Of a DNA stretch of 64,000 bases, positions 25,965 through 35,429 are shown one piece after another. The notes under the pieces were generated by a model, which saw only the letters and a program-made list of their open reading frames with translations, was not told where the DNA came from and did no database searches. Every line of letters starts with the position of its first letter. The stretch's first letter is position 1. A program made the translations under genes and the position numbers. The stretch lies in the NCBI GenBank assembly GCA_963755155.1, contig CAVWIV010000005.1, forward strand, positions 150,352-214,351, written 5' to 3'. Origin of the DNA: PALSA-612 sp963755155. GTDB lineage: Bacteria > Actinomycetota > Thermoleophilia > Gaiellales > Gaiellaceae.

Positions 25965-26709
25965 GGCAGGGCTGGACGTCCACCGCGACGGTGGCGTCCT
26001 CCGCGTGACCCTGGCGCGCCCCGAGCGCCGAAACGCCTTCGACGCGGCGCTCATCGCCGCGCTGGCCGACGCCTTCGCCGACGTCGGCGACGCTCGTTGC
26101 GTCGTGCTGTCCGGCGAGGGGCAGAGCTTCTGCGCGGGCGCCGACGTCGAATGGCAGCGCGCGTCGATCGACCTCTCGTTCGAGGAGAACGTCGAGGACG
26201 CGATGCGGCTCTATCGCATGCTCGAGGCTGTGGACGCCTGTCCGGCGCCCGTCGTCGCCCGCGTGCAGGGTTACGCGCTCGGCGGCGGCTCGGGGCTCGT
26301 GGCGTGCTGCGACATCGCCGTTGCGGCGCCGGACGCCGTCTTCGGGTATTCCGAGGTGCGGCTGGGGATCATTCCGGCGGTCATCTCGCCGTTCGTGCTG
26401 CCGCGCATCGGAGCGGGTGCCGCGCGGCGGTACTTCCTCACGGGCGAGCGGTTCGACGCCGAGACGGCGCTCCGGATCGGCCTCGTGCACGAGGTGGCCG
26501 AAGATCTCGACGGAGCAGTGGCCGCGGTCGTCGCGTCATTGCTCGAGGGCGGCCCGGAGGCTGTGCGCGCGGCCAAGCAGCTCGTTCGGGAGCACCCGAG
26601 CGGCGAGGAAACGGCGCAGATCGCCGCCCGGCAGCGGACGAGCGACGAAGGCCAGGACGGGCTGCGCGCGTTCCTCGACAAGCGACGCCCTGGCTGGCTC
26701 GAGGAGTGA
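25957..26709 (+). CDS. Enoyl-CoA hydratase/isomerase family protein
   Basis: 250 residues from a GTG that overlaps the previous stop. Crotonase-fold elements are RPERRNAFDAALI, GEGQSFCAGADVEW (first oxyanion-hole part), VQGYALGGGSGLVACCDIAVA (second oxyanion glycine) and FGYSEVRLGIIPAVISPF, which includes the hydration-type Glu. It adds water to an enoyl-CoA in the cytoplasm. Between two carboxylase subunit genes it could act as methylglutaconyl-CoA hydratase of leucine breakdown. A general fatty-acid hydratase remains possible. Confidence 0.85.
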   Translation: MAEAGLDVHRDGGVLRVTLARPERRNAFDAALIAALADAFADVGDARCVVLSGEGQSFCAGADVEWQRASIDLSFEENVEDAMRLYRMLEAVDACPAPVVARVQGYALGGGSGLVACCDIAVAAPDAVFGYSEVRLGIIPAVISPFVLPRIGAGAARRYFLTGERFDAETALRIGLVHEVAEDLDGAVAAVVASLLEGGPEAVRAAKQLVREHPSGEETAQIAARQRTSDEGQDGLRAFLDKRRPGWLEE

Positions 26710-26713
26710 TGCG

Positions 26714-27835
26714 TTGCGGCCGCTGCTGATCCTCTGCGGCGCGATCGTCCTGTGCGACACGATGTTCTTCGCGGCGCTCACACCGTTGCTCCCCGAGTAC
26801 GCCGACGAGTTCGACCTCTCGAAGACGGGCGCCGGCGCGCTCCAGGCCGCCTATCCCCTCGGCGTGCTCGTCGGCAGCATCCCCAGCGGCTACGCGGCCG
26901 CGCGGTTCGGGGTCAAGCCGACGGCGGTCATCGCGCTGCTCGTCATCGCGGGAACCTCCGCGATCTTCGGCTACGCGGACTCGATCGTCGTGCTCGACAC
27001 CGCGCGCTTTCTCCAGGGCATCGGCAGCGCGTTCGCGTGGACGGCGGCACTCGCGTGGCTCATCGCGGTCGCCCCCGCAGGCCGGAGGGGACAGCTCATC
27101 GGCACGGTCCTCGGCGTCGCCATCGCCGGCGCGCTGCTGGGCCCGGTGCTCGGCGGCATTGCGTCAGTGCTCGGCACCGGCCCCGTGTTCAGCGCGGTCG
27201 GCGTCGTGGCGATCGGCGTGGCCGTCGCCGCCCTCCTCATGGCCACACCGCCGAAGGGCGCCCGGCAGCCGATCTCCGCCGTGTGGGGCGCGCTCCACAA
27301 CCGGCGCCTCCTCGGCGGGCTCTGGCTCGTCGCGCTGCCCGCCCTGCTCTTCGGGACGCTCACCGTGCTCGTTCCGCTGCGGCTGTCAGACCTCGGGCTC
27401 GCAGCCGCGGCCATCGGCGCCGTCTTCCTCGTGGCCGGATCGTTCGAGGCAATGCTGTCCCCCGTCGTGGGTCGCCTGGCTGACCGTCGCGGGAAGCGGT
27501 ATCCGATCACCATCGGGCTCGTGGCGTCTGCGATCGCGACCGTTGCGCTCCCTTGGCCGCAGCACGGAGTCGTGCTCGCACTTGTCACGGTGCTCGCAGC
27601 GTGTGCCTTCGGGATCTTCTGGGCGCCCGCGATGTCGCTCGTCAGCGACACGTCGGAGCGGATTGGCCTCGACGTCGCCTGGGGCTTCGCAATCGCGAAC
27701 CTCGCCTGGGCACCGGGTCAGGCAACGGGCGCCGCCGTGGGCGGCACGCTCGCCCGCGCCACCACCGATGCTGTCCCCTACCTCCTGCTCGCAGGCTGCT
27801 GCCTGGCGACGCTGGCGGTGGTGAGAAGCGCGTGA
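26714..27835 (+). CDS. Major facilitator superfamily transporter
   Basis: 373 residues from a TTG with GAGGAG nearby. About 12 membrane helices, with the MFS loop motif between helices 2 and 3 (GSIPSGYAAARFGVKP) and its repeat in the second half (SPVVGRLADRRGKRYP). The substrate is unknown. Position between hydratase and biotin carboxylase genes suggests a carrier for an organic acid or amino acid linked to that catabolism. Its TGA overlaps the next start as GTGA. Confidence 0.85.
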   Translation: MRPLLILCGAIVLCDTMFFAALTPLLPEYADEFDLSKTGAGALQAAYPLGVLVGSIPSGYAAARFGVKPTAVIALLVIAGTSAIFGYADSIVVLDTARFLQGIGSAFAWTAALAWLIAVAPAGRRGQLIGTVLGVAIAGALLGPVLGGIASVLGTGPVFSAVGVVAIGVAVAALLMATPPKGARQPISAVWGALHNRRLLGGLWLVALPALLFGTLTVLVPLRLSDLGLAAAAIGAVFLVAGSFEAMLSPVVGRLADRRGKRYPITIGLVASAIATVALPWPQHGVVLALVTVLAACAFGIFWAPAMSLVSDTSERIGLDVAWGFAIANLAWAPGQATGAAVGGTLARATTDAVPYLLLAGCCLATLAVVRSA

Positions 27836-29437
27836 AACGGCTCCTCGTCGCGAACCGGGGCGAGATCGCCGTGCGGATCTTCCGAACGTGCCGTCGGCTC
27901 GGCATCGAGACGGTGGCCGTGGCGGCGCCCGACGATCGCGAGGCGCTCCACGCGCGCTCGGCCGACCGCGTGCTCGAGATCGAGAGCTACCTCGATACCG
28001 GCACGATCGTCCAGGCCGCACGCGAGGCGGGAGCAGACGCCGTCCATCCCGGCTACGGCTTCCTCGCCGAGAGCGCCGAGCTCGCGGAGGCGGTCGAGTC
28101 CGCCGGGATCGCCTTTGTGGGGCCGACGCCCGATGCCCTGCGGCAGGGCGGAGACAAGCTCGCCGCGAAGGAGATCGCGCGAGAGGCAGGCGTGCCCGTC
28201 GTGCCGCACGGCGAGCCGGAGGAGGTCGGTTACCCGCTCGTGGTCAAGGCCGCGGCGGGCGGCGGAGGTCGCGGAATGAGAGTCGTCCGTGCCCCCGGGG
28301 AGCTCGAAGAGGCGCTCGCAGCCGCGCAGCGGGAGGCGGCTGCGGCCTTCGGGGACGATCGAGTGTTCTGCGAGCGTTACGTCGAGCGGCCGCGCCACGT
28401 CGAGATCCAGCTGCTCGCCGATTCCTCCGGTGAGGTCGTCGCGCTCGGCGAACGCGACTGCTCGATCCAGCGTCGCCACCAGAAGGTGCTCGAGGAGACG
28501 CCCTCGCCGGCGATCGACGACGAGACGCGGCAGGCCATGAGCGAAGCGGCAATCGCGTTCGGCCGCGCCGTCGGCTACCGAAGCGCCGGGACGGCGGAGT
28601 TCATGGTCTCAGGACGCGACTTCTATTTCCTCGAGCTGAACGGCCGCATCCAGGTCGAGCACCCGGTGACGGAGCTCGTGACCGGCATCGATCTCGTCGA
28701 GCAGCAGATCCGCATCGCCCGCGGCGAGCCCCTTGTCACAACCTGGCACGAGCCAAGCGGCCACGCGGTGGAGGTGCGGCTGTACGCGGAGGACCCGCGG
28801 ACGTTCCTGCCGCAGACCGGGCGCATCACACGCCTCGCGCTGCCGTCGGGCGTGCGCGTCGATGCGGGCGTCGAGGAGGGGGACGAGATCGGCCTTCGCT
28901 ACGACCCATTGATCGCGAAGCTCATCGCCCACGGCGAGACGCGGAGGGACGCGCTCGCGCAACTCGGGTCGGCGCTCGCCGAAACCAAGGTGGAGGGCGT
29001 CACGACGAATCTGCCGTTCCTCCGCTGGCTCGTCGCGCATCCGCGCGTCCGCGCCGGGCAGCTGACGACCGCTTTCCTCGTCGAGAATCCGCCGCTCTCG
29101 CCGCATCCCGCCCCGACACCGGCTGCCTGGAACCACGCCTGGAGGCTCAACGGCGCGGCGCCGTCGCCCGCAGCGCCGCCGGACCTGGCCGACGCAGCCC
29201 ACGGCCACAGCTTGACGACGGAGAGCACGCTAGCGGCCCAGATGCCCGGCACGGTGCTCCGCGTTCTCGTCTCTCCGGGCGACGCGGTGACGGCGCGGCA
29301 GCCGCTGCTCGTGCTCGAGGCGATGAAGATGGAGACGCCGGTCGTCTCCCCGATACGACGCGACGGTACGCCGCCTCCTGGTCGCGGAGGGCGACCAGGT
29401 GGCGGCAGGTACCGAGCTCGTCGAGCTAGAGGACTAG
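27832..29437 (+). CDS. Biotin-dependent acyl-CoA carboxylase alpha subunit (biotin carboxylase plus biotin carrier), one frameshift
   Basis: Biotin carboxylase N-domain (LLVANRGEIAVRIFRTCR), ATP-grasp domain (KAAAGGGGRGMRVV; FLELNGRIQVEHPVTELVTG) and C-domain are followed by a biotinyl domain with LEAMKMETP, whose Lys carries biotin. It carboxylates biotin with bicarbonate and ATP and passes the group to the carboxyltransferase, likely the product at 22611. Past MKMETPVVSP the frame shifts near 29350. With correction it reads YDATVRRLLVAEGDQVAAGTEL and stops at TAG 29435-29437. That stop overlaps the next convergent gene's stop in CTAG. Confidence 0.88.
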
Positions 29438-29829
29438 CGATACGCGGGGCTGCGTGGCCTGTTGGAGCCCTCGACGTAGTCGAGGCCGCGGCCGACGACG
29501 AAGTTCACGAACCAGACGACGATCGTCGCCCAGACGTACGTCCAGAAGCCGTCGATCGAGAACTCCGGTGCTACCCACTCGGCGAGCGCAAGCATGCCGA
29601 CGTTGATCGCGAAGTACGCAAGGCCGAGCGTGAAGATGATCAGCGGCAGCGTGAGAATCGCGAGGATCGGCTTGATGAACGCATTGCCGAAGGCGATCAC
29701 CCCCGCGCCGAGCAGGAGCGACCCCCACCGCTCGATGTAGACGCTGTCGAACAGCCAGTCGACGACGATGAGGGCGAGGATGTTGACGCCCCACGCGACG
29801 AGCAGCCGTACGAGGAGGAAGAGCCACAT
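29434..29829 (-). CDS. Phage-holin-4_2-like membrane protein (PF04020 type)
   Basis: 131 residues with four hydrophobic helices: LVRLLVAWGVNILALIVVDWL, the second around LLLGAGVIAFGNAFIKPIL, LTLPLIIFTLGLAYFAINVG and the last with WTYVWATIVVWFVNFVV. The NAFIKPIL-T-LPLIIFTLG core matches the widespread family named after a mycobacteriophage holin. It is a normal chromosomal gene, not evidence of a prophage. Function unknown; it lies next to an SCP2-domain gene. Confidence 0.85.
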   Translation of the reverse strand: MWLFLLVRLLVAWGVNILALIVVDWLFDSVYIERWGSLLLGAGVIAFGNAFIKPILAILTLPLIIFTLGLAYFAINVGMLALAEWVAPEFSIDGFWTYVWATIVVWFVNFVVGRGLDYVEGSNRPRSPAYR

Positions 29830-29838
29830 AGGCCGCGC

Positions 29839-30144
29839 CTAGAAGAGCTTCTGGAGCTTCATGGCCGCGCCCATGTCGCCCTTGATCTTCAACTTGCCCG
29901 TCATGTAGGCGGTCGTGGCGTTCTGCTCGCCGGCGACGATCTTCGAGAACGTCTCGGACGAGGCCTCGATCGTGCACGTCCCACCCTGGTCGCCCTCCGT
30001 CACCGTCGCGGCTTCGTCCGTCACGGCCACCGTCCACGTTCCGGCGCCCTCGATGTCGAAGACGTACGTGCTGTTGATGCCCGCCGTCTTGCCCTCGGCG
30101 CGGCCCGGCAGAGCCTCGAAGAAGTCCTTGATGTCCTGTGTCAC
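29839..30144 (-). CDS. SCP2 sterol-binding domain protein
   Basis: 101 residues from a GTG. The sequence KTAGINSTYVFDIEGAGTWTVAV, then CTIEASSETFSKIVAGEQNATTAYMTGKLKIKGDMGAAMKLQ follows the SCP2 fold, with the typical A-x-x-x-G-K-x-x-x-x-G-D end pattern. Such small proteins bind lipids or acyl-CoAs in a hydrophobic tunnel. It sits within a region rich in acyl-CoA enzymes, which agrees with a role in lipid or acyl-CoA handling. Confidence 0.85.
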   Translation of the reverse strand: MTQDIKDFFEALPGRAEGKTAGINSTYVFDIEGAGTWTVAVTDEAATVTEGDQGGTCTIEASSETFSKIVAGEQNATTAYMTGKLKIKGDMGAAMKLQKLF

Positions 30145-30172
30145 GCGTTACCTCCAGTCGATTGCGGCGAGA

Positions 30173-31360
30173 CTATCTCACGGTGAGGCGATCTCCGGCG
30201 CGAGCGAGCGGCGCGCTTCGGTCGGCAAGGAGCAGCGTGAGCACGAGGCCGGCAAGCGGGGCGGCGGCGCACAGCCAGAGCGTGGTCTCTAGATCGACCG
30301 CGTCGGCCACAGCGCCGAGGAAGACCGCCGCGATCCCGCCCAGGCCGATCGAGAGGCCGATGACGAGCCCGGACGCCATGCCGATGTGCCGCGGCATGTA
30401 CTCCTGGCCCATCACCATCGTCACGCCGAAGGTGCCGACGACGGCCGCGCCGATGATCACGAGCGCGATCGCACCGGCGACGCCGCCGGCGAGGATGAAG
30501 ACGGCGATCGCAGGCGGGATGACCAGATTCGAGACGAGAAGCACAGGGCGGCGGCCGAAGCGGTCGGCGGCGGGCCCTGCGAGCAGTGTCCCGACGGCTC
30601 CAGCGAGCAGCATGATCGACAGCAGGAAGTTCCCGTATCCCTCGGAGTTGCCGATCGACACCTCCCACAGCGGCACGAACGTGATCAGGCCGAACCAGGC
30701 CACGCTGCGCACGGTGACGACGCCGAGCAGGAGGGCCATGGCGCCGAGGCGGTCATCCCCGCCGGCCGCCCGCGCCGCGTGGCTCCTCTCGGGCACGAAC
30801 GTCAGCAGGAACGGCACGAGCCACAGCAGCACCGCCGCGACGGCCAGGCACGGCAGGACGACGATCGCGCCGCCCTCGATCCCCAGCGCGACCACGATCG
30901 GCGTTGTGACGATGACGCCGAGCGAGTAGCCGAGGTTGCCGCCGATCGAGAAGAGCGACATGCCGCTCGCGCGTCTCGCACCGCTCGCGTAGGCGGCGAA
31001 CTTCGAGCCTTCGGGGTGGTACGCCGCCGTGCCGAGCCCCGAGACGACCACGAAGAGGACGACCCACCAGTAGCTCGGCGACAGCGCGGCCAGCCCCATG
31101 CCGATCGCACCGATCGCCACGCCCGCGGGCAGCAGCCACACGGCGCCCCGCCGATCGGACCACAGGCCGAACAGCGGCTGCACCACGGAGCCCGCGAGCG
31201 CCGAGGCGAGGATGAGGCCGCCGGCGTACGTGTACGAGAGGCCCCACTCGGTGACGAGGAACGGCAGCATCGCCGGTAGCACCCCGCCGGCGAAGTCGAC
31301 CGCCATGTGCCCGGACGACAGCGCGGCCATCGCGCGTCGATCGATGTCCGCGCGCGCCAT
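30173..31360 (-). CDS. MFS transporter, fosmidomycin-resistance-like
   Basis: 395 residues with 12 helices. The opening SSGHMAVDFAGGVLPAMLPFL matches the fosmidomycin-resistance (Fsr) branch of the MFS, whose members export drugs. The loop motif PLFGLWSDRRG and its second-half counterpart AGPAADRFGRRP are kept. It is divergent from the leucyl aminopeptidase gene, 40 bases away. The natural substrate cannot be told from sequence. Confidence 0.85.
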   Translation of the reverse strand: MARADIDRRAMAALSSGHMAVDFAGGVLPAMLPFLVTEWGLSYTYAGGLILASALAGSVVQPLFGLWSDRRGAVWLLPAGVAIGAIGMGLAALSPSYWWVVLFVVVSGLGTAAYHPEGSKFAAYASGARRASGMSLFSIGGNLGYSLGVIVTTPIVVALGIEGGAIVVLPCLAVAAVLLWLVPFLLTFVPERSHAARAAGGDDRLGAMALLLGVVTVRSVAWFGLITFVPLWEVSIGNSEGYGNFLLSIMLLAGAVGTLLAGPAADRFGRRPVLLVSNLVIPPAIAVFILAGGVAGAIALVIIGAAVVGTFGVTMVMGQEYMPRHIGMASGLVIGLSIGLGGIAAVFLGAVADAVDLETTLWLCAAAPLAGLVLTLLLADRSAPLARAGDRLTVR

Positions 31361-31400
31361 GACGGTGAGCGTATCGGCGGCTCGGATAGCATCGCGCGAC

Positions 31401-32840
31401 GTGCGGATCGGCGCCTCCTCCACGCGGCCACCCGACGCGACTCTTGCAGTCGTCGTCACCGAGCCGCCTGCGGCGGAGCTGGCGAGCCTCGTCGAGACAG
31501 GCGAGGTGACGACGAAGCGCGGCAAGGCGCGCGCTGTCCATCTCGATGGCGAGCGAGCGATCGTCGTCGGAGGCGGTCCGCTCGACGAGGTCGACGCCGA
31601 TGTGTTGCGCGACGCTGCTGCGGCCGTTGTGGCGGAGCTGCGCGACAGCACAGGCGGTTCGATCGCGTGGCCGCTCGACGAGGCGATGCCGCTGTCCGCG
31701 AATGAGCAAGTCCGCGCACTCGTCGAAGGCGCCGTGATCGGCGCCTATGACCCCGGGGCGTGGAAGACCGATACGCGTGAGGGCGTGGAGGTGTCGGCTT
31801 TCGTGCTCGTCACGGAAGCCGACGTCGCGGACGGCCTCCGTCGCGCCGAGGCGGCGGCGCTATGGACGAACCGCGCGCGGGACCTCGTCAACCGGCCGGC
31901 GAACGACCTGACGCCGGAGAGCTTCGCCGAGTACGCGGCGGGCATCGCCGAGGACACGGACGGTCTCAGGGTGGAGTCGCTCGTCCCCGACGAGATGCGC
32001 GACCTCGGCATGGGCGCCCTGCTGGGCGTCGGCGCCGGAAGCTACAACGAGCCCCGCCTCATCGTGATGCGCTGGGAGCCGCCGACCCCGGCCGGCCGCC
32101 GCGACGTTCTGCTCGGGCTCGTCGGCAAGGGTCTGACGTTCGACTCCGGCGGGATCTCGCTGAAGCCGGCGACGCACATGGAGGCTATGAAGGGCGACAT
32201 GGCAGGCGCGGCCGCTGTCGTCGCCGGGATCGGCGCGATCGCGGAGCTCGAGATCCCGGTTCGCGCGATCGCCGTCGTGGCCGCAGCCGAGAACATGCCG
32301 AGCGGACGGAGCATGCGGCCGGGCGACATCCTCACCGCCGCCAACGGCAAGACGATCGAGGTCACGAACACCGACGCCGAAGGGCGCCTCGTGCTCGCCG
32401 ACGCGCTCTGGTACGCACGCGAGCAGGGCGCAACCCATGTCGTCGACTTCGCGACGCTGACCGGCGCGATGTCACTCGCCCTCGGCGACCAGTACGCCGG
32501 CGTCTTCGCGAACGACGACGACTGGCGAGACGAGCTCGTGGCCGCCGGCGAGGCGAGCGGCGACTACGTCTGGCCGTTCCCGCTCCATCCGCGTTATCGG
32601 CGGCTCATCGACTCGGAGTTCGCCGATATGAAGAACTCTGACCTGCGCCGCTTGGGCGCGCCCATCTACGCGACCTCCTTCCTCGCCGAGTTCGCGGGCG
32701 ACGGGCCGTGGGCTCACATCGACATGGCCGGCCCGGGTCTGCTCACGTGGTCGCGCGGCGACTACCTCTCGCAGGTCGGCGGCACCGGCTGGGGCGTGCG
32801 CCTGATCGCATCGCTCGCCGAGCGCCTCACGTCCCGATGA
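31401..32840 (+). CDS. pepA: Leucyl aminopeptidase (M17)
   Basis: 479 residues, normal for the family. The catalytic C-terminal domain has GLVGKGLTFDSGG (Lys243 and Asp248), MKGDMAGAA (Asp266), and the signature NTDAEGRL at 323-330 with Asp and Glu metal ligands and Arg. Two metal ions activate water to cut N-terminal residues from peptides in the cytoplasm. GTG at 31401 is the start used because the upstream open frame reads as shadow. The stop overlaps the acyl-CoA dehydrogenase start as ATGA. Confidence 0.92.
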   Translation: MRIGASSTRPPDATLAVVVTEPPAAELASLVETGEVTTKRGKARAVHLDGERAIVVGGGPLDEVDADVLRDAAAAVVAELRDSTGGSIAWPLDEAMPLSANEQVRALVEGAVIGAYDPGAWKTDTREGVEVSAFVLVTEADVADGLRRAEAAALWTNRARDLVNRPANDLTPESFAEYAAGIAEDTDGLRVESLVPDEMRDLGMGALLGVGAGSYNEPRLIVMRWEPPTPAGRRDVLLGLVGKGLTFDSGGISLKPATHMEAMKGDMAGAAAVVAGIGAIAELEIPVRAIAVVAAAENMPSGRSMRPGDILTAANGKTIEVTNTDAEGRLVLADALWYAREQGATHVVDFATLTGAMSLALGDQYAGVFANDDDWRDELVAAGEASGDYVWPFPLHPRYRRLIDSEFADMKNSDLRRLGAPIYATSFLAEFAGDGPWAHIDMAGPGLLTWSRGDYLSQVGGTGWGVRLIASLAERLTSR

Positions 32841-33973
32841 ACTTCGAGCTCGCAGAAGAGCACGAGCTCATCCGGCGCACCGTCCGCGAGTTCGCAGAGC
32901 AGCGGGTCGCACCCGTCGCCGAGGAGCTCGACCGCGAGCACCGCTTCCCCTATGAGCTCGTCGAGGAGCTCGCCGGGCTCGGCCTCATGGGTCTTCCCAT
33001 CCCGGAGGAATGGGGCGGCGCCGGCGGCGACACGATCTCCTACGCGATCGCGATCGAGGAGCTGGCGCGGATCGACTCGTCCGTGTGCATCACGGTCGCC
33101 GCGCACACGTCGCTCGGCACGATGCCGATCCTCCTCTTCGGCAATGAGGAGCAGAAGCAGCAGTGGCTTCCCGATCTCGCGTCCGGCCGGAAGCTCGCCG
33201 CCTTCGGCCTCACTGAGCCCGGGGCGGGGTCGGACGCGGGCGCGACGCAGACGCGCGCGGAACTGCGCGACGGCGAGTGGGTGGTCGACGGCTCGAAGAT
33301 CTTCATCACGAACGCGGGCACCGACATCACGTCCTGCGTCACGATCACCGCGCTCACCGGCGACGGCGAGGTCTCGAACATCATCGTCCCCAACGGCGCG
33401 CCCGGGTACGTCATCTCGGAGCCGATGGCGAAGATGGGGTGGCGCGCATCCGACACGCGGGAGCTCTCGTTCCAGAGCTGCGCCGTACCCGAGGCGAACC
33501 TCCTCGGGCCGCGCGGCCAGGGCTTCCACCAGTTCCTCGAGATCCTCGACGGCGGCCGCATCTCGATCGCCGCAATGGCCGTCGGCCTCGCGCAGGGCGC
33601 CTACGACCTCGCGGTCGCGTACGCGAAGGAGCGCGAGCAGTTCGGCCGGCCGATCGCCGAGTTCCAGGCCGTGCAGTTCAAGCTCGCCGACATGGCCGTC
33701 GAGATCGACGCCGGACGGCTGCTGACGTACAAGGCCGCCTGGCTCAAGGACCAGGGCCGTCCGTTCGGGCAGGAGGCGGCGATCGCGAAGCTCTACACGG
33801 GCGAGGTGTCGAACCGCGTCGTCAACCACGCGCTCCAGATCCACGGCGGCTACGGCTTCATGGACGAGTTCGCCATCTCGCGTCTCTACCGCGACCAGAA
33901 GATCCTCGAGATCGGCGAGGGCACGAACGAGGTGCAGCGCATGGTCATCGCCAAGCACCTGGGCCTGACCTAG
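32837..33973 (+). CDS. Acyl-CoA dehydrogenase, short-chain type
   Basis: 378 residues with the full fold. Signatures are FGLTEPGAGSDAGA and the C-terminal QIHGGYGFMDEFAISRLYRD. The end shows EIGEGTNEVQR, in which the Glu before GT is the catalytic base, as in short- and medium-chain enzymes. Isovaleryl-CoA dehydrogenases instead carry a non-acidic residue here, so a short-chain or short-branched-chain substrate is more likely. It passes electrons from the acyl-CoA to ETF through FAD. Coupling to pepA by ATGA overlap is notable. Confidence 0.9.
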   Translation: MNFELAEEHELIRRTVREFAEQRVAPVAEELDREHRFPYELVEELAGLGLMGLPIPEEWGGAGGDTISYAIAIEELARIDSSVCITVAAHTSLGTMPILLFGNEEQKQQWLPDLASGRKLAAFGLTEPGAGSDAGATQTRAELRDGEWVVDGSKIFITNAGTDITSCVTITALTGDGEVSNIIVPNGAPGYVISEPMAKMGWRASDTRELSFQSCAVPEANLLGPRGQGFHQFLEILDGGRISIAAMAVGLAQGAYDLAVAYAKEREQFGRPIAEFQAVQFKLADMAVEIDAGRLLTYKAAWLKDQGRPFGQEAAIAKLYTGEVSNRVVNHALQIHGGYGFMDEFAISRLYRDQKILEIGEGTNEVQRMVIAKHLGLT

Positions 33974-33983
33974 CGGGCCACGT

Positions 33984-34039
33984 CAATCCACACTGGGGAT
34001 GGATTGGCACAGAACTGTCACATCTCAGTGTCAGACACT
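33984..34039. terminator. Hairpin and palindrome after the dehydrogenase gene
   Basis: CAATCCA (33984-33990) pairs with TGGATTG (34000-34006) around a 9-base loop, a likely end for the pepA transcript. A second element, AGTGTC-A-GACACT at 34027-34039, is a perfect palindrome of the kind (GTGTC-GACAC) seen as dispersed short repeats in soil actinobacteria. Related bases occur in the 20.58 kb region. Confidence 0.45.
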
Positions 34040-34110
34040 AGGACCTGTCCCTAACGGGCGTGTCCGGACTTCAAGAAGTACAGCGGGGGCCGGTGGTACG
34101 TTCCGACGGC

Positions 34111-35429
34111 ATGTTCCTGCGCCAGTTCGTCGACGACGACCTCGGCTGCGCGTCGTACCTGATCGGTGACGAGGAGGCCGGCGAAGCCGTGCTCGTCGAC
34201 CCCTCTCTTGCGATCGAGCCGTTCCTCGAGGCCGCGGCCGCAAGCCGACTGCGCATCACGCGCGTCCTCGAGACGCACACGCACGCCGACCACGTCTCCG
34301 GCCACGGCCGCCTCGCGCTCGAGCAGGGACTGCCGGTCGCAGTCCACGGCGACGCGGACGTCTCTTATCCGAACGAGGCGCTGGCCGAGGGGGACGAGAT
34401 CGCCGTCGGCTCGCTCCGCGTCCGCACACTGCACACGCCGGGCCACCGGCCCGAGCACTGCTGCTTTCTAGCCGGGGACGCGCTCCTCACGGGCGACTCG
34501 CTGTTCGTCGGCGCCGCCGCGCGCCCCGATCTCGCCGTCGAGGCACGCGAGGGCGCCGAGGGGCTCTTCCACAGCCTCCACCGCCTGCTCGAGCTGCCGG
34601 ACGACTTGAGGGTCATGCCCGGCCACGTGGCGGGCTCGCTCTGCGGCGCCGGCATGAGCGAGGAGCGTTCCTCGACGATCGGGCAGGAGCGGCGCTTCAA
34701 CCCCGCGCTAGCCCTCGCCACGGTCGAGGAGTTCGTCGCGGAGTCCGTGGGCTCCCCGACACCGCGTCCGCCGAACATGGAGCACATCGTCGAGCTCAAC
34801 CGCGGCCCGTTCGTCAGTGCTCCGCCTACCCCAGGCCCCGTGGCGAGAGACGGCCACTTCGTCCTCGACGTGCGCGATGCCGACGCGCACGCGGTCGGCC
34901 ACGCTCCAGGAGCCGTCAACGTGCCCGTGTCCGGATCGTCGTTCGGGACGAAAGCCGCGTTCCTCATCCCCAATGGAAGCACGATCGCGCTTCACGCCGA
35001 CTCGCCCGCGCAGGCCGCGCGCGCCGCCTCGAAGCTCCACGCCGTCGGCTTCCTCGAGCTCGCCGGCTATCTCGAGGACACCACGACCGAGCGGAGACGC
35101 TCGAGCCCATGGAGATCGACGAGCTCGAACGGCTCATTGCCGAAGGGTCGGTCGACGTGATCGACGTACGCGAGCCGTCCGAGCGCGATGCCGGATACAT
35201 CCCGGGCAGCCGCAACATCCCCTATCGCGTCATCGCCGAGTTCGCCGACGACCTGGCCGGCGGCAGGCCGCTCGTGACGGTCTGCGAGACCGGGCCGCGA
35301 GCAGCGATCGCCGCGAGCGTGCTCGCCGCGGCAGGCCTCAAGGCACGTCCCGTGATCCACGGCGGCATCTACGAGTGGGAGCAACGCGGGAACCAGACGG
35401 TCGAGTTCAGGCGCTGCGGCGCTAGCTGA
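34111..35429 (+). CDS. MBL-fold persulfide dioxygenase-like protein with two rhodanese domains, one frameshift
   Basis: From ATG at 34111, an MBL domain with THTHADHVSGH (His56, His58, Asp60, His61), GHRPEH and GDSLFVGAAAR, placing it near ETHE1-like persulfide dioxygenases or glyoxalase II. A first rhodanese domain (FVLDVRDADAHAVGHAPGAVN) has no cysteine at its active loop (ALHADSP). Near 35088 the frame shifts, with RAETLEPMEIDELERL restored. A second rhodanese domain then has VCETGPR, with the active Cys. The total of 440 residues suits this fusion. It probably handles sulfane sulfur in the cytoplasm. Confidence 0.82.

Noticed and set aside
29434..29829. Phage holin as sign of a prophage
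   Set aside because: The family is a common chromosomal membrane protein of actinobacteria and no other phage gene is near.
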